64,000 bases of DNA from Acidobacteriaceae bacterium (GCA_030038195.1 JASHPJ010000078.1:62001-126000); one strand, 5' to 3'. Shown: positions 1 through 8,345, counted from the first letter of the stretch. The notes: generated by a model from the letters alone, not told the origin. Numbers and translations: made by a program.

Positions 1-663
1 AAGCGAGATGCGAAACGGCTCCTGGTTGAAGTGGTAGCGGCCCTGCTGGCTTTGCATATTCACCTTCACCAGGGCGAGAGTGAGGCGATTGGAGGAGTTG
101 AGGTCATTATCTTTCCTGCGCGTGGTCCGGATGGCGCATTCGATGAAGCCATCGACTGCGGAGGCATCAACTTGGATAACAGCGCCCACGCCGGAGGTGG
201 CGGCAGCGGTTTCGATGGCCGCGGCAAGCGCCTGCGCCATCCGCCGCCGGTCGCCCAGCGCGCGGCCCATCCCGTCGGTAGCCGGCGCGGTGATTCCGAT
301 GCCGAGCGTATCGAGAGCCCCGATGCGGTCTTGGATCGTCTCTGCCAGCAGGCTTTCCAGCTCGATCGGTTCTTCTTTTGCAGGTATCAACTGCGAGGCA
401 ACAAGATCCTGCAGAGAAGCGAAGATTTGGCACGCGCGGTCGATCTGCCGCGTGGAAAGCTCCACATAGCGCACGCTGTCCGTCTCGCCGCCGCCGGCCA
501 TGGCCAGCAACGCAACGGCCGAGCGCAGGATGGTGAGCGGCTGGGCCATCGCGTGCAGGCCGTTGGCCATGTCGGCGCAGAACCGCTCGTGCTCCTCGCG
601 CTCGCCGCGACAAGCGGCTTCAGTGGTCGCTTCTGTGTTGTGGCTAGGCTTCGCGCAGCTCAT
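1..663 (-). CDS. Sensor histidine kinase-like protein, C-terminus beyond window edge (partial)
   Basis: An open frame of 221 codons starts at ATG 663 and runs off the left end with no stop. It overlaps the end of the upstream response-regulator gene by 20 nt, so the two are probably co-translated as a two-component pair. Residues 35-46 (GLHAMAQPLTIL, His37) resemble the phospho-accepting H-box of a DHp domain. The following region (GDRRRMAQALAAAIETAA) sits where an ATPase N-box is expected but has no Asn in the usual NLLxNA position. No signal peptide or membrane segment is visible in the N-terminus, so it looks cytoplasmic. Calling it a kinase is inference from the H-box and the neighbour. 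The missing Asn suggests weak ATP binding or a phosphatase/phosphotransfer role. Proximal G boxes, if any, may lie outside the window. Confidence 0.6.
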   Translation of the reverse strand, partial: MSCAKPSHNTEATTEAACRGEREEHERFCADMANGLHAMAQPLTILRSAVALLAMAGGGETDSVRYVELSTRQIDRACQIFASLQDLVASQLIPAKEEPIELESLLAETIQDRIGALDTLGIGITAPATDGMGRALGDRRRMAQALAAAIETAAATSGVGAVIQVDASAVDGFIECAIRTTRRKDNDLNSSNRLTLALVKVNMQSQQGRYHFNQEPFRISL

Positions 664-1441
664 ATCCGAATCCGCGAATGGTGTGGGCGAGCCGCGGTTC
701 ACCGGGCAGGTCGATCTTGTCGCGGACGTACTTCATGTACACATCGACAATATTGGTAGACGGCTCACCGGGCATGTTCCACACCTCGGCCAGCAGCGTT
801 GCCCGCGAGACCGGACAGCCCGCGTTACGCATCAGCACGTCCAGAATGGCGAACTCGCGCGGCGTCAATTCGATCTTGCGGCCGTTCCGCTCCACGCGCC
901 TCTCTTCGCGCTGCAGCATGAGGTCTGCGACCCTGGAAACATTGGGAATCACGCCGGAGTTGCGGCGCAGCAAAGCCTGCACCCTGGCCAGAAGCTCCAT
1001 CAGCGAGAATGGCTTGGTCAGGCAATCGTCCGCGCCGGTATGGAAGGCTTTCACCTTGTCTTCAATGCCCGTCCGCGCCGTCAGCACCATCATGGGCAGC
1101 CTGGGCTGCGAGGGACGCACGCGCTCGATCAGCGCAATCCCGTCCAGCTTGGGCAGGTTGAGGTCGAGGATCAGCAGATGATAGCGGGTCTTGTCTTCGA
1201 GAGCGGCCAGGGCCGCTTCGCCGTCGTGAATCACGTCTACGCTATATCCCTGGGCGTCCAGCTCGCCGGAGAGAAATCCCGCCAGGTCGATATCGTCCTC
1301 CACGATCAGGACGCGCCGGCCGGCCGGGTTGCTGAATCCCCGGAGAGCCTTTTTATTATTGAGTTGATTATTAACCACAGAGGCAATTGCACTCGCTGGA
1401 GCTTCGGTCGTCTCATCCAGCGAGAAAGCTGTAACTTCCAT
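644..1441 (-). CDS. OmpR/PhoB-family response regulator
   Basis: 265 residues. The receiver domain spans about 42-160, with acidic pocket E48/D49/D50, phospho-acceptor Asp93 (LILDLNLP), Thr121 (VLTA) and Lys143 (TKPF). The winged-helix transcriptional regulatory domain spans about 165-262 and ends in the typical IRGFGYEL. The N-terminus has about 40 extra low-complexity residues before the receiver. I kept ATG 1441 because a good Shine-Dalgarno (GAGAGGGTGA) lies just upstream and no better start follows. It is expected to be a DNA-binding activator or repressor phosphorylated by the overlapping kinase-like gene downstream. The target genes are unknown; the divergent PilZ/stator locus is a plausible but unproven candidate. 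Confidence 0.9.
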   Translation of the reverse strand: MEVTAFSLDETTEAPASAIASVVNNQLNNKKALRGFSNPAGRRVLIVEDDIDLAGFLSGELDAQGYSVDVIHDGEAALAALEDKTRYHLLILDLNLPKLDGIALIERVRPSQPRLPMMVLTARTGIEDKVKAFHTGADDCLTKPFSLMELLARVQALLRRNSGVIPNVSRVADLMLQREERRVERNGRKIELTPREFAILDVLMRNAGCPVSRATLLAEVWNMPGEPSTNIVDVYMKYVRDKIDLPGEPRLAHTIRGFGYELREA

Positions 1442-1604
1442 TTCACCCTCTCGTGCAGCGGCTGTTGGAGTTCTGTCTGAGCCTGGTAATCGGGGCCCAT
1501 AACTTTAGTAATTTGTGGCTTGTCTGGATAGTCTCTCATAGGAATCCAATGAGCAATACATACTAAGTGTCATCGGGACGGCGGGGAGTGCTACCCATAT
1601 GACT

Positions 1605-1633
1605 TTCCGAATGAGCAAAATGACGGCTATACT
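1605..1633 (+). promoter_or_regulatory. Candidate promoter for the PilZ gene
   Basis: TTCCGA (1605-1610) and TATACT (1628-1633) are separated by 17 bp and resemble sigma-70 -35 and -10 boxes. The resulting 5' leader would be very short, because the PilZ ATG is at 1653 and no clear Shine-Dalgarno precedes it. The match is modest and unverified. Confidence 0.3.
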
Positions 1634-1652
1634 CTGGATTTGACCCACGCCT

Positions 1653-1991
1653 ATGCAGAAGTTCGAATATCGGACGCCGCGCTACAAGGTGGACCTGCCG
1701 GTCCTGCTTATTCTTGCGGACTCGCGCATCACCGGGCGGTGCCGGGAGATCAGCAAGGAGGGGATGAGCGTGGAGTTTCCCGAGCCGCTGGCGACAGACT
1801 CCGCCGGCACGGTCTCGATCCGCTACAGGAATCTGGCCCTGGAGCTGCACGTCGAAGTGGCGCACAGCGGCACGCGGACGGATGGGTTGAAGTTCGTCTT
1901 TGCAACCGATCAGGACAGGGCCGATGTCGAGAGACTGGTGGCGCTCGTCGCCGGCTCTACAGGCCAGCGCGGCCCGGTGCTTGTCCGCTAG
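1653..1991 (+). CDS. PilZ-domain protein (putative c-di-GMP receptor)
   Basis: 112 residues, a single-domain PilZ-like protein. The N-terminus has RTPRYKVDLP, matching the RxxxR arm that holds c-di-GMP. A later EISKEGMS corresponds to the (D/N)xSxxG motif with Glu in the first position. The rest reads as the short PilZ beta barrel. Its 3' end overlaps the 3' end of the convergent motB gene by 35 nt. Next to two stator operons and an EAL phosphodiesterase, a role in c-di-GMP control of motility is likely. Pseudomonas FlgZ, a PilZ protein that acts on MotC, is the known precedent. The Glu substitution could weaken ligand binding. No Shine-Dalgarno is obvious, so the start is less certain than the family assignment. 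Confidence 0.75.
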   Translation: MQKFEYRTPRYKVDLPVLLILADSRITGRCREISKEGMSVEFPEPLATDSAGTVSIRYRNLALELHVEVAHSGTRTDGLKFVFATDQDRADVERLVALVAGSTGQRGPVLVR

Positions 1992-2793
1992 CCGCCGGGG
2001 CGGGTTTCGGGTTGGCGGAAGTGTCCGCGTTCTGGCCGGTGATGGAGCCGGGAAGCGCCACTTCCGATCCGCCAACCACCTGGTATTGAACAATCAAGGT
2101 CACGCGGCGGTTCGAGGGATCCTGCGGATTCTGGAGCAGGCGCGGCTGGGTGTCGGCAAAGCCCCGCACCTGGGCAATCTGCTCCGGCCTCACGCCTTCT
2201 GACACCATCAGGCGTCTGGCTTCATTGGCGCGATCGGTTGAGAGGTCCCAGTTGTCATAGTCTTTCGTCTGGGAGTAGACCATCGAATCGGTATGCCCCT
2301 CAATCGAAATTTTATTGGGTAGCTGCCCTAGGTTCACCGCCAGGGCCTGCAACAGGTCGCGTAGCGCGGGCGTGGGAGCCGCGCTGCCCAGCTCGAAGAA
2401 TGTTCCCTTGGACGACTCCATCAGCTCGATGCGCAGTCCTTCGGCCGTAACCGTGATTTCGATCTGGTTTTTGAGCTTGTCGTGCGGGTCGAGATGGTGG
2501 ATGGACTGCAGCAGCTCGTCCTTGAGCTTGTTCATGTCCTCTTTTTTCAGGGCCACAAAGGTGTCGCTGCCGTTCTTGTTGCTGCCCACCCGCTTCGAGG
2601 TTCCGCGCGGATCTTTGAAGTAGCCGCCTACCGCTTCCTGCACCTGTTTGCTGGCGTTCATCAGCCACAGCACGATAAACAGCGCCATCATGGCGGTGAC
2701 AAAATCGGCGTAGGCCACCTTCCACGCGCCGCCGTGGTGTCCGCCGTGTCCCTTTTTCTTCTTGATGACGATAATGGGCGCCGAAGCTTCCAT
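1957..2793 (-). CDS. motB: Flagellar motor stator protein MotB
   Basis: 278 residues. A basic, His/Gly-rich N-terminus is followed by one membrane helix (about 26-46, AYADFVTAMMALFIVLWLMN) carrying the proton-channel Asp30. A linker follows, then an OmpA/MotB peptidoglycan-binding domain at about 140-255 with SIEGHTDS and NRRVTLIV motifs. The Pro/Ala-rich tail is variable. The start has AAAGGAA upstream. The gene follows motA by 21 nt, so the pair forms one transcription unit. The protein anchors the MotA ring to the cell wall and couples proton flow to flagellar rotation. The last 35 nt overlap the opposing PilZ gene. Confidence 0.93.
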   Translation of the reverse strand: MEASAPIIVIKKKKGHGGHHGGAWKVAYADFVTAMMALFIVLWLMNASKQVQEAVGGYFKDPRGTSKRVGSNKNGSDTFVALKKEDMNKLKDELLQSIHHLDPHDKLKNQIEITVTAEGLRIELMESSKGTFFELGSAAPTPALRDLLQALAVNLGQLPNKISIEGHTDSMVYSQTKDYDNWDLSTDRANEARRLMVSEGVRPEQIAQVRGFADTQPRLLQNPQDPSNRRVTLIVQYQVVGGSEVALPGSITGQNADTSANPKPAPAASGQAPGRAGL

Positions 2794-2814
2794 CGTGGTT
2801 TCCTTTGCGGCCGC

Positions 2815-3693
2815 TTACGCCGCCGCTGCGTCAGCCGCGCCATCTTTCTGGCGGCAGGCCTGTTCCACTTCCTTAAACGAGGGGCGAACGTGCTCGGGAA
2901 CCGCGCGCCGTCCTACCTCGACGGCCAGGGCGGGGGACATGCCCTTCAGAAACGAGAGCATCACCACGCGCAGAACGTGATAGTACGCATGTTCGTCGTC
3001 GATCAGCTTGCTCATGTTCGACGAGAGCGGGCCCACCACTCCGTAGCAGAGCAGGATACCCAGGAAAGTTCCCACCAGGGCTGCGGCTACCTTGTGACCA
3101 ATCTCCTCCGGAGGGCCGCCGAGCGCGCTCATGGTTACCACAACGCCCAGCACGGCGGCCACGATACCCATGCCCGGCAGCGCATCGGCCACGGTGGAGA
3201 GCGCCGTGGCGGGCTGCGTGGCCGAGGCGTGGTGAACCTCCATGTCGAGCTCCATCATCTGGTCCACGTCAAACGGCGTGGCGCCGCCGGTAATAGCCAT
3301 GCGCATGGTGTCGCACACAAAGTCGCGCGCATGATGGTTGTGAAGAAAGTCGGGATACTTCGTGAAGAGCGGGCTCTTTTCCGGCTCTTCGATGTCGGAC
3401 TCGATACCCACCAGTCCCGCCTTGCGCGCCTTGTTGAAGATCTGGAACATCATCTTCAGCGAGCTGAGGTAGCGCTGCCTGGTGTACTTCGATCCCTTGA
3501 GTACCAGCAGCACGCAGCCCACGATCTTTTTGAGGATGAACATCGGGTTGCCGACCAGCATGGTGCCCAGGGCCGCACCGGCGATGATGATGAACTCGGA
3601 GGGCTGGATCAGCACCGGCAGCGGACCCTTTTCCATCAGGAAGCCGCCCAGCACCGCGCCGAAGACAACGACAATGCCAATGATCGAAAACAT
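2815..3693 (-). CDS. motA: Flagellar motor stator protein MotA
   Basis: 292 residues from ATG 3693 (MFSIIGIVVV). An ATG 63 nt further upstream is open, but the chosen start has GGAGGAG nine bases ahead and begins exactly at the first membrane helix, as in the family. Four helices are visible: about 2-22, 31-50, and two near the C-terminal half (LPGMGIVAAVLGVVVTMSAL and the AALVGTFLGILLCYGVVGPL segment). The two functional prolines lie in LPGMG and VVGPL. A long cytoplasmic loop with charged residues, expected to contact FliG, separates helices 2 and 3. It forms a stator ring with MotB encoded just downstream. No flagellin or hook genes are in view. Confidence 0.93.
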   Translation of the reverse strand: MFSIIGIVVVFGAVLGGFLMEKGPLPVLIQPSEFIIIAGAALGTMLVGNPMFILKKIVGCVLLVLKGSKYTRQRYLSSLKMMFQIFNKARKAGLVGIESDIEEPEKSPLFTKYPDFLHNHHARDFVCDTMRMAITGGATPFDVDQMMELDMEVHHASATQPATALSTVADALPGMGIVAAVLGVVVTMSALGGPPEEIGHKVAAALVGTFLGILLCYGVVGPLSSNMSKLIDDEHAYYHVLRVVMLSFLKGMSPALAVEVGRRAVPEHVRPSFKEVEQACRQKDGAADAAAA

Positions 3694-3856
3694 CTTCTCA
3701 ATCTCCTCCGGGGAAGCGTGCTGGACAGCCCGGCTCCCGCCAGCTGTCTTCGGCATTACGTCGTGCTCACCCCACTATCGGCATTCCGGATGCCGATTTT
3801 CAGCCGGGGCCGGTTAGGAAAAATGACCCTGGAGCGGGCAGCCGCGCGGGCCGCTG

Positions 3857-5764
3857 CTACTGGATAAACGTGGTCTGCAACTGCTCCACCACCTGGTCCA
3901 CCGCGACCGGCCGGCTGAAGTAGTAGCCCTGGATCTCGTAGCAGTTCTGGGCGCGCAGAAAGTCCAGTTGCTCTATGTTTTCAACCCCCTCGGCCAGCAC
4001 GTCCAGGTTGAGCGCCTTGGCCATATTGATAATGGCCGTGGTAATGGCCGCATCGTCGGAGTTCTCCGGCACTTCGCGGACAAAGGATCGGTCGATCTTG
4101 AGCCGGTTCACTTTGAACTGCCGCAGGTAGTTCAGGCTGGAGTAGCCGGTGCCGAAGTCATCGATGGCCAGCTTCACGCCCATCTCGCGCAGCTCCTGGA
4201 TGAGCAAGAACATCACGTCGACGTTGCTCATCAGCAGCCCCTCGGTCAGCTCCAGCTCGAGGTACCTGGCTTCCAGCCCGGTTTCGCCGAGCACGCGCCG
4301 GATCAGCTCGCAAAAGCCGTGATGGCGCAATTGGATGGCCGACACGTTCACCGCGACCGGCACTGCTGGCAGCCCTGCATCCTGCCAGCGCCGCGCCTGC
4401 GTGCAGGCCGTGCGCAGCACCCACTCCCCGATGGGCAGAATCAGGCCGCTGCTCTCGGCAATGCCAATAAACTCCGAGGGCGGCACCTGGCCCAGCTCCG
4501 GATGCTTCCAGCGCAGCAGGGCCTCAAGCCCTGAAACTCCGCCCGTCCGCGTGTTCACCTGTACCTGGTAAACCAGGAAGAGTTCGTTGCGCTCCAGCGC
4601 CAGCCGTAGCGCATTTTCCAGCCGCAGCCGTTCGCGAATCTGGTTGTCTATCTCCGAGGAGAAGAACTGGAACTCGTTTGGCCCGTGCTCCTTGGCCGAG
4701 TACAGCGCTACGTCGGCCCGCTCCACCAATGTGTGGCTGTCGCGCCCGTCGCCGGAGAACATGCTGATGCCCATGACGCAGGAGACATTGAAGGAATGGC
4801 CGAGGAAGGAATACTCCGAGCCAACCTTGGCAATCACCTGCCGCGCGATCGGTTCCACCTCGCGCGCCGTCTTCACTTCTTCAAGAATGATTGCGAACTC
4901 TGCTCCGCCCAGCCGCGCCACCGTGAGGTTGCGGCCCGCCACGGTCCTGATCCGCTCGGCGATCTCCTGCAGCAGCCGGTCGCCGAAGATCTTGCCCAGC
5001 GAGTCGTTGATCATCTTGAACCGGTCCACTTCCAGCAGCAGCAGGGCTACTCCCTGGCCCTTCCACCGCGCGGCGGAAAGCGCCTCGGTCAAGCGCTCCT
5101 CAAACAGCGGGCGATTGGGAAGGCCGGTGACCAGGTCGTAGTAAGCCAGTTGCCGGATCCGCTCCTCGGCCTTCTTGCGGTCGGTAATGTCTTCGGCTGT
5201 GCCCTCGTAGTGGACGATCCGTCCTTCTTCGCGCACCGCGCGCACGTTCAGTTGCACCCATTTCCGCGCCCCGCTGCGGACGTTGATCTCCGCCTCGATA
5301 CCGCATTGCAGCCCCGTTGCATGGAGCACGCGCATGAAATTGCTCCACCGCTCGTGATCCACAAACATCTGCTCACCGATATTGGACACCTCGGCCAGCA
5401 TCCGCTCCGGGGAGTCGTAACCGCAGATCGCCGCCATCGCATGGTTCACGATCGCCGGGTTGCCGCCGGAGCCGATCCGGAAGATCCCGATGGGAGCACT
5501 CTCAAACAGGCTGCGATAGTTCTCCTCCGCTTCTGTCAGAAGCCGATTGGTCTCTTCATAGCGGATGAGAAGCCGATGGACGGATTCGAGCGCCTCGTGC
5601 CATGCGTGTTCCATGGGGCGCTGGCGCCGGCGTTCGACGAACGGACGCGCCGGCGAGGTCTTCGCCCGTCCGCGGCCATCTTTCCGGAGAACTGCTGAGG
5701 AGCCGGAATCCATACTCAGTTCTGCATCCAGAGGCGCGGGATTGCCGGTACCCAGGGAGTGCAT
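3857..5764 (-). CDS. PAS-GGDEF(degenerate)-EAL protein, probable c-di-GMP phosphodiesterase
   Basis: 635 residues, no membrane segment. Domain order: a basic N-terminus (1-70), a PAS domain (about 80-195, NYRSLFESAPIGIFRIG to EDITDRKKAEE), GGDEF (about 205-365) and EAL (about 380-630). The signature loop reads GGAEF (286-290), so the catalytic Asp/Glu is Ala, and LEVD replaces the usual LDLD. Cyclase activity is therefore unlikely, and no RxxD I-site precedes it. The EAL part looks intact: EALLRW (414-419), NVS (473-475), ELTE (505-508), DDFGTGYSS (535-543), LKID (555-558), AEGVE (591-595). The start has AGAGGGAC directly upstream. It probably hydrolyses c-di-GMP under control of the PAS signal and a regulatory GGDEF. 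It lies between two stator operons and upstream of motAB, suggesting motility control. Confidence 0.9.
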   Translation of the reverse strand: MHSLGTGNPAPLDAELSMDSGSSAVLRKDGRGRAKTSPARPFVERRRQRPMEHAWHEALESVHRLLIRYEETNRLLTEAEENYRSLFESAPIGIFRIGSGGNPAIVNHAMAAICGYDSPERMLAEVSNIGEQMFVDHERWSNFMRVLHATGLQCGIEAEINVRSGARKWVQLNVRAVREEGRIVHYEGTAEDITDRKKAEERIRQLAYYDLVTGLPNRPLFEERLTEALSAARWKGQGVALLLLEVDRFKMINDSLGKIFGDRLLQEIAERIRTVAGRNLTVARLGGAEFAIILEEVKTAREVEPIARQVIAKVGSEYSFLGHSFNVSCVMGISMFSGDGRDSHTLVERADVALYSAKEHGPNEFQFFSSEIDNQIRERLRLENALRLALERNELFLVYQVQVNTRTGGVSGLEALLRWKHPELGQVPPSEFIGIAESSGLILPIGEWVLRTACTQARRWQDAGLPAVPVAVNVSAIQLRHHGFCELIRRVLGETGLEARYLELELTEGLLMSNVDVMFLLIQELREMGVKLAIDDFGTGYSSLNYLRQFKVNRLKIDRSFVREVPENSDDAAITTAIINMAKALNLDVLAEGVENIEQLDFLRAQNCYEIQGYYFSRPVAVDQVVEQLQTTFIQ

Positions 5765-6125
5765 GTCCCTCTATCGGCAGGTCGGGCGGCAAGTTACAGG
5801 GCCGGAGCCTGAAAAATCACCCCGGCGCGGCAAATCCTGCAGCGCAACCTGTGCGACCCCGGCAAAAGCTGCCCATCGGCGCGCTGCGCATTCTGAGCCT
5901 GATCGGGCAAGTAATAGATGATCAACAACTTGCCGCAATCGCATCACGGCGTTCGCGGATGGCGCTTCAACTGCAAGCTATGACAGTTCTCCAATGGGTG
6001 TAGAGCGAAGCCGCAGTTCCAAGGCGGCTCTTTCCTTAGGAAAGAGCCGCCTGGCCATCTGTTCAAACTGCACACAAATTGGAGAACCGCTCTAACCAGG
6101 CAAGATCGTCATCCAGGAGATTGTC
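5765..6125. other. Divergent intergenic region with foldback element
   Basis: This is the upstream region of both the EAL gene and the small gene at 6126. It contains a GGCAAGT/ACTTGCC inverted repeat at 5906-5934 and the foldback element at 5986-6087. No protein-coding frame in it is convincing. Confidence 0.6.
5986..6087. repeat. Foldback element, 82-nt-core family, copy 1
   Basis: Outer arms GTTCTCCAAT (5986-5995) and ATTGGAGAAC (6078-6087) pair perfectly and enclose 82 nt. Inside is a perfect 14-bp hairpin, AGGCGGCTCTTTCC (6022-6035), with a TTA loop and its complement at 6039-6052. The sequence after the right arm is CGCTCTA, as in the copy before priA. No T-tract follows the inner hairpin, so a simple terminator is not the best reading. 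Confidence 0.75.
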
Positions 6126-6563
6126 ATGCACATTCCGAGCCTTCCGGCCCATGTGTTTACCAGCGCCGCATCCCAGGCGCTGAACGGAGCCGCCAGCCGC
6201 GCCTCGTCCACCGTAAAGAGCTTCGCCTCCGACCTCGACTCCGGCGACATCGCCGGCGCGCAGTCGTTTCTGTCTGCACTGCAACAGAAGCTCTCGCTCA
6301 GCGGAGCGGGCTCCGCTGTCTCCGCGCAGCTTGCCCAGGTGGGCAGCGATCTGGGCGCCGGCAACGTGACCGCAGCCAAGACCGACTTCACCCAGCTTCA
6401 GGACTCGATTGCGCAATGGAAGCAGACCCAGCTTCCGCCTGGCTCCGGCGCTGGCTCCGGCGGTCTGCTGGCAGCCGGCAACGACATTCTGCAGAGCGCC
6501 TACGCCGCCGCTGCGAATCTTGCTCTGCCGGCGAGCCTTCCGTCGCTTTCCCTGAGCCTGTAG
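6126..6563 (+). CDS. Small Ala/Ser-rich protein of unknown function
   Basis: 145 residues, starting at an ATG with a clear AGGAGA six bases upstream. It is low in charge and rich in Ala, Ser, Leu and Gly. An internal duplication is visible: DLDSGDIAGAQSFLSALQ near 37-54 and DLGAGNVTAAKTDFTQLQ near 75-92, two copies of a helical L-x2-G-(D/N)-(I/V)-x2-A-x3-F-x2-L motif. There is no signal peptide, membrane helix or catalytic motif. I do not recognise a named family. It sits between the EAL gene and the second stator operon on the stator strand. A structural or partner-binding role is conceivable but not shown. Confidence 0.65.
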   Translation: MHIPSLPAHVFTSAASQALNGAASRASSTVKSFASDLDSGDIAGAQSFLSALQQKLSLSGAGSAVSAQLAQVGSDLGAGNVTAAKTDFTQLQDSIAQWKQTQLPPGSGAGSGGLLAAGNDILQSAYAAAANLALPASLPSLSLSL

Positions 6564-6768
6564 CCGGCTCGGAACCGCGTGCTTCGCGGCCGTCGCGCCG
6601 CGCCGGAATTCACAGGGATTGCCGCCTGAAAATCTTTTGCATAGATGCCGATGAAACTCACGCCCGATTCGTCCGCGAAGTTGGATCGGCGAGTGAGGAT
6701 GGCTCCCGGTGGGTGACCAGCTTGGCCACAGATCGCGGATGCCTGCATCCGGACTTTGTGGAGTTCAC

Positions 6769-7566
6769 GTGGATAAAAGCACCTTTACCGGTATCCTGAT
6801 TGCCCTGGCAGGTATCGGAGCCGGCCTGGTCATTGAGGGAGGCAAGCTGGTCCAGGTGCTGCAGCCCACCGCGGCTCTTATCGTCTTTGGCGGCACGCTC
6901 GGGGCGGTGATGGTGCAGTTTCCGCTCAAGGTGGTCGGGCTGGCATTTCGCCATCTCAAGGACATCTTCTGGGGTGCGGAGCCGGAGCCGGATGCTCTCG
7001 TCAAAAATCTGCTGCGCTACGCCTACACGGCGCGTAAAGAGGGGCTGCTCTCGCTCGACTCGGAGCTGGGCAAGATCCAGGATCCGTTCCTGAAGGAGAG
7101 CCTGATGCTGGCCATTGACGGCGCCAGCGCCGAAGATCTGCGCCGGATGATGGAGCTGCAGATCGACTATCGCGGCGAAAAGATGGACCGCATTCCCAAG
7201 GTCTTTGAGGCCGCCGCCGGCTACTCGCCCACCATGGGCATCCTGGGCGCCGTGCTGGGGCTCATCCAGGTGATGCAGCATTTGCAGGACATCAATGAGG
7301 TGGGCCGCGGCATTGCCACCGCGTTTGTGGCCACCATCTATGGAGTGGGCGCGGCCAATCTTCTGTTTCTGCCCTGGGCCGGCAAGCTCAAGATCAGGAT
7401 GCGCGAGCGACAGGTGATCCGCGAAATGACGCTGGAAGCGGTCCTGGCCATCATGGACGGCGTCAACCCGCGCGCTCTGGAGATGCAGTTGGGCAGCTAT
7501 CTGCCGGCGCCCATCCGCACCGGAACCGGCGGAGCGGGCGCGCCCACCGTGGTGAAATCGCGATGA
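6769..7566 (+). CDS. motC: MotA-family stator protein, MotC type
   Basis: 265 residues from GTG 6769, which has GGAG five bases upstream. An ATG 60 nt earlier is open but has no ribosome site and adds a non-family N-terminus. Four membrane helices are visible, the first at VDKSTFTGILIALAGIGAGL and the third at SPTMGILGAVLGLIQVM with the conserved Pro. The loop between helices 2 and 3 is charged, as in MotA/MotC/PomA. It shares an ATGA overlap with the next gene, so the two are translationally coupled. It is clearly distinct from the MotA at 2815-3693. The MotC label rests on the partner's MotD-like N-terminus and is partly inference. Confidence 0.85.
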   Translation: MDKSTFTGILIALAGIGAGLVIEGGKLVQVLQPTAALIVFGGTLGAVMVQFPLKVVGLAFRHLKDIFWGAEPEPDALVKNLLRYAYTARKEGLLSLDSELGKIQDPFLKESLMLAIDGASAEDLRRMMELQIDYRGEKMDRIPKVFEAAAGYSPTMGILGAVLGLIQVMQHLQDINEVGRGIATAFVATIYGVGAANLLFLPWAGKLKIRMRERQVIREMTLEAVLAIMDGVNPRALEMQLGSYLPAPIRTGTGGAGAPTVVKSR

Positions 7567-8345
7567 GAAGATCGCGCGCCATCGAGGAAGAGCAGGCAAG
7601 CCGCGACCGGTGGCTGGTCTCGTATGCCGATTTCATCACGCTGCTCTTCGCCTTTTTCGTGGTGCTCTTCGCCTCGGCCTACCGCGACAAGCAGGCCATC
7701 ATCCGCGTCTCCAACGCCGTGCACGACGGTTTCCAGGCTCTTGGCGTCATGCCGGGAGGCAGCGCAAAGAACGCGATTGCTTACTCCGGCAGACCGGTGG
7801 AGGCCCCCGAAGCTCCTCCGCCCGGCGTGAAGAGCAAGGACACCAATGGTTCCCAGCCCGCCCTCTCTTCCGCCGGTCTGCTGCAACTGCGCAAGCAACT
7901 GCAGCAGGCGATGGGCGACGAATTAAAGAACCATGAGATCGAGATGCGCTTCACTCCCGAGGGCTTCGTCATCAGCCTCAAGGAGCTTGGCTTCTTCAAC
8001 AGCGGCCAGGCTGAGCTGCTTCCCGGAGCCGCGGAGAAGATCAAGCGCATCGCAGGCATCCTGTCGCAGCACGGGCTGGAACTGCGCGTGGAGGGCCACT
8101 CGGACAATCAGCCCATTCACAACGCGCAATTCCGCTCCAACTGGGAGCTTTCCACGGCCCGCGCCATGTCTGTCCTGCTGCTTCTGGCGAACGATGCCGG
8201 ATACGACCCGAAGAAGATTTCTATCGCGGGCTACGGACAATATCGTCCTATTGCCGACGACTCCACGCCGGAGGGCCGCAGGATGAACCGCCGCGTCGAT
8301 CTTGTGGTGCTAGGCGCTGCGCCTCCGCGTCTCGCTGGACAGTAG
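7563..8345 (+). CDS. motD: MotB-family stator protein, MotD type
   Basis: 260 residues. A short charged N-terminus is followed by RWLVSYADFITLLFAFFVV, the pattern typical of MotD rather than MotB, with the proton-accepting Asp23. An OmpA-like peptidoglycan-binding domain covers about 150-255 (RVEGHSDNQPI, ISIAGYGQYRPIADD, NRRVDLVVLG). The start codon overlaps the motC stop (ATGA). With motC it forms a second stator set, so this organism may swap stators under different load or c-di-GMP levels, as pseudomonads do. Ion specificity cannot be read from the sequence with confidence. Confidence 0.87.
   Translation: MRRSRAIEEEQASRDRWLVSYADFITLLFAFFVVLFASAYRDKQAIIRVSNAVHDGFQALGVMPGGSAKNAIAYSGRPVEAPEAPPPGVKSKDTNGSQPALSSAGLLQLRKQLQQAMGDELKNHEIEMRFTPEGFVISLKELGFFNSGQAELLPGAAEKIKRIAGILSQHGLELRVEGHSDNQPIHNAQFRSNWELSTARAMSVLLLLANDAGYDPKKISIAGYGQYRPIADDSTPEGRRMNRRVDLVVLGAAPPRLAGQ

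Noticed and set aside
2482-3867. A 461-codon plus-strand frame across motA/motB
   Set aside because: It is antisense to two clear stator genes, has His/Arg-rich composition and no recognisable fold.
6022-6052. Perfect 14-bp hairpin as a simple transcription terminator
   Set aside because: There is no U-tract on either side, it lies in a divergent promoter region, and it is nested within a conserved foldback design.
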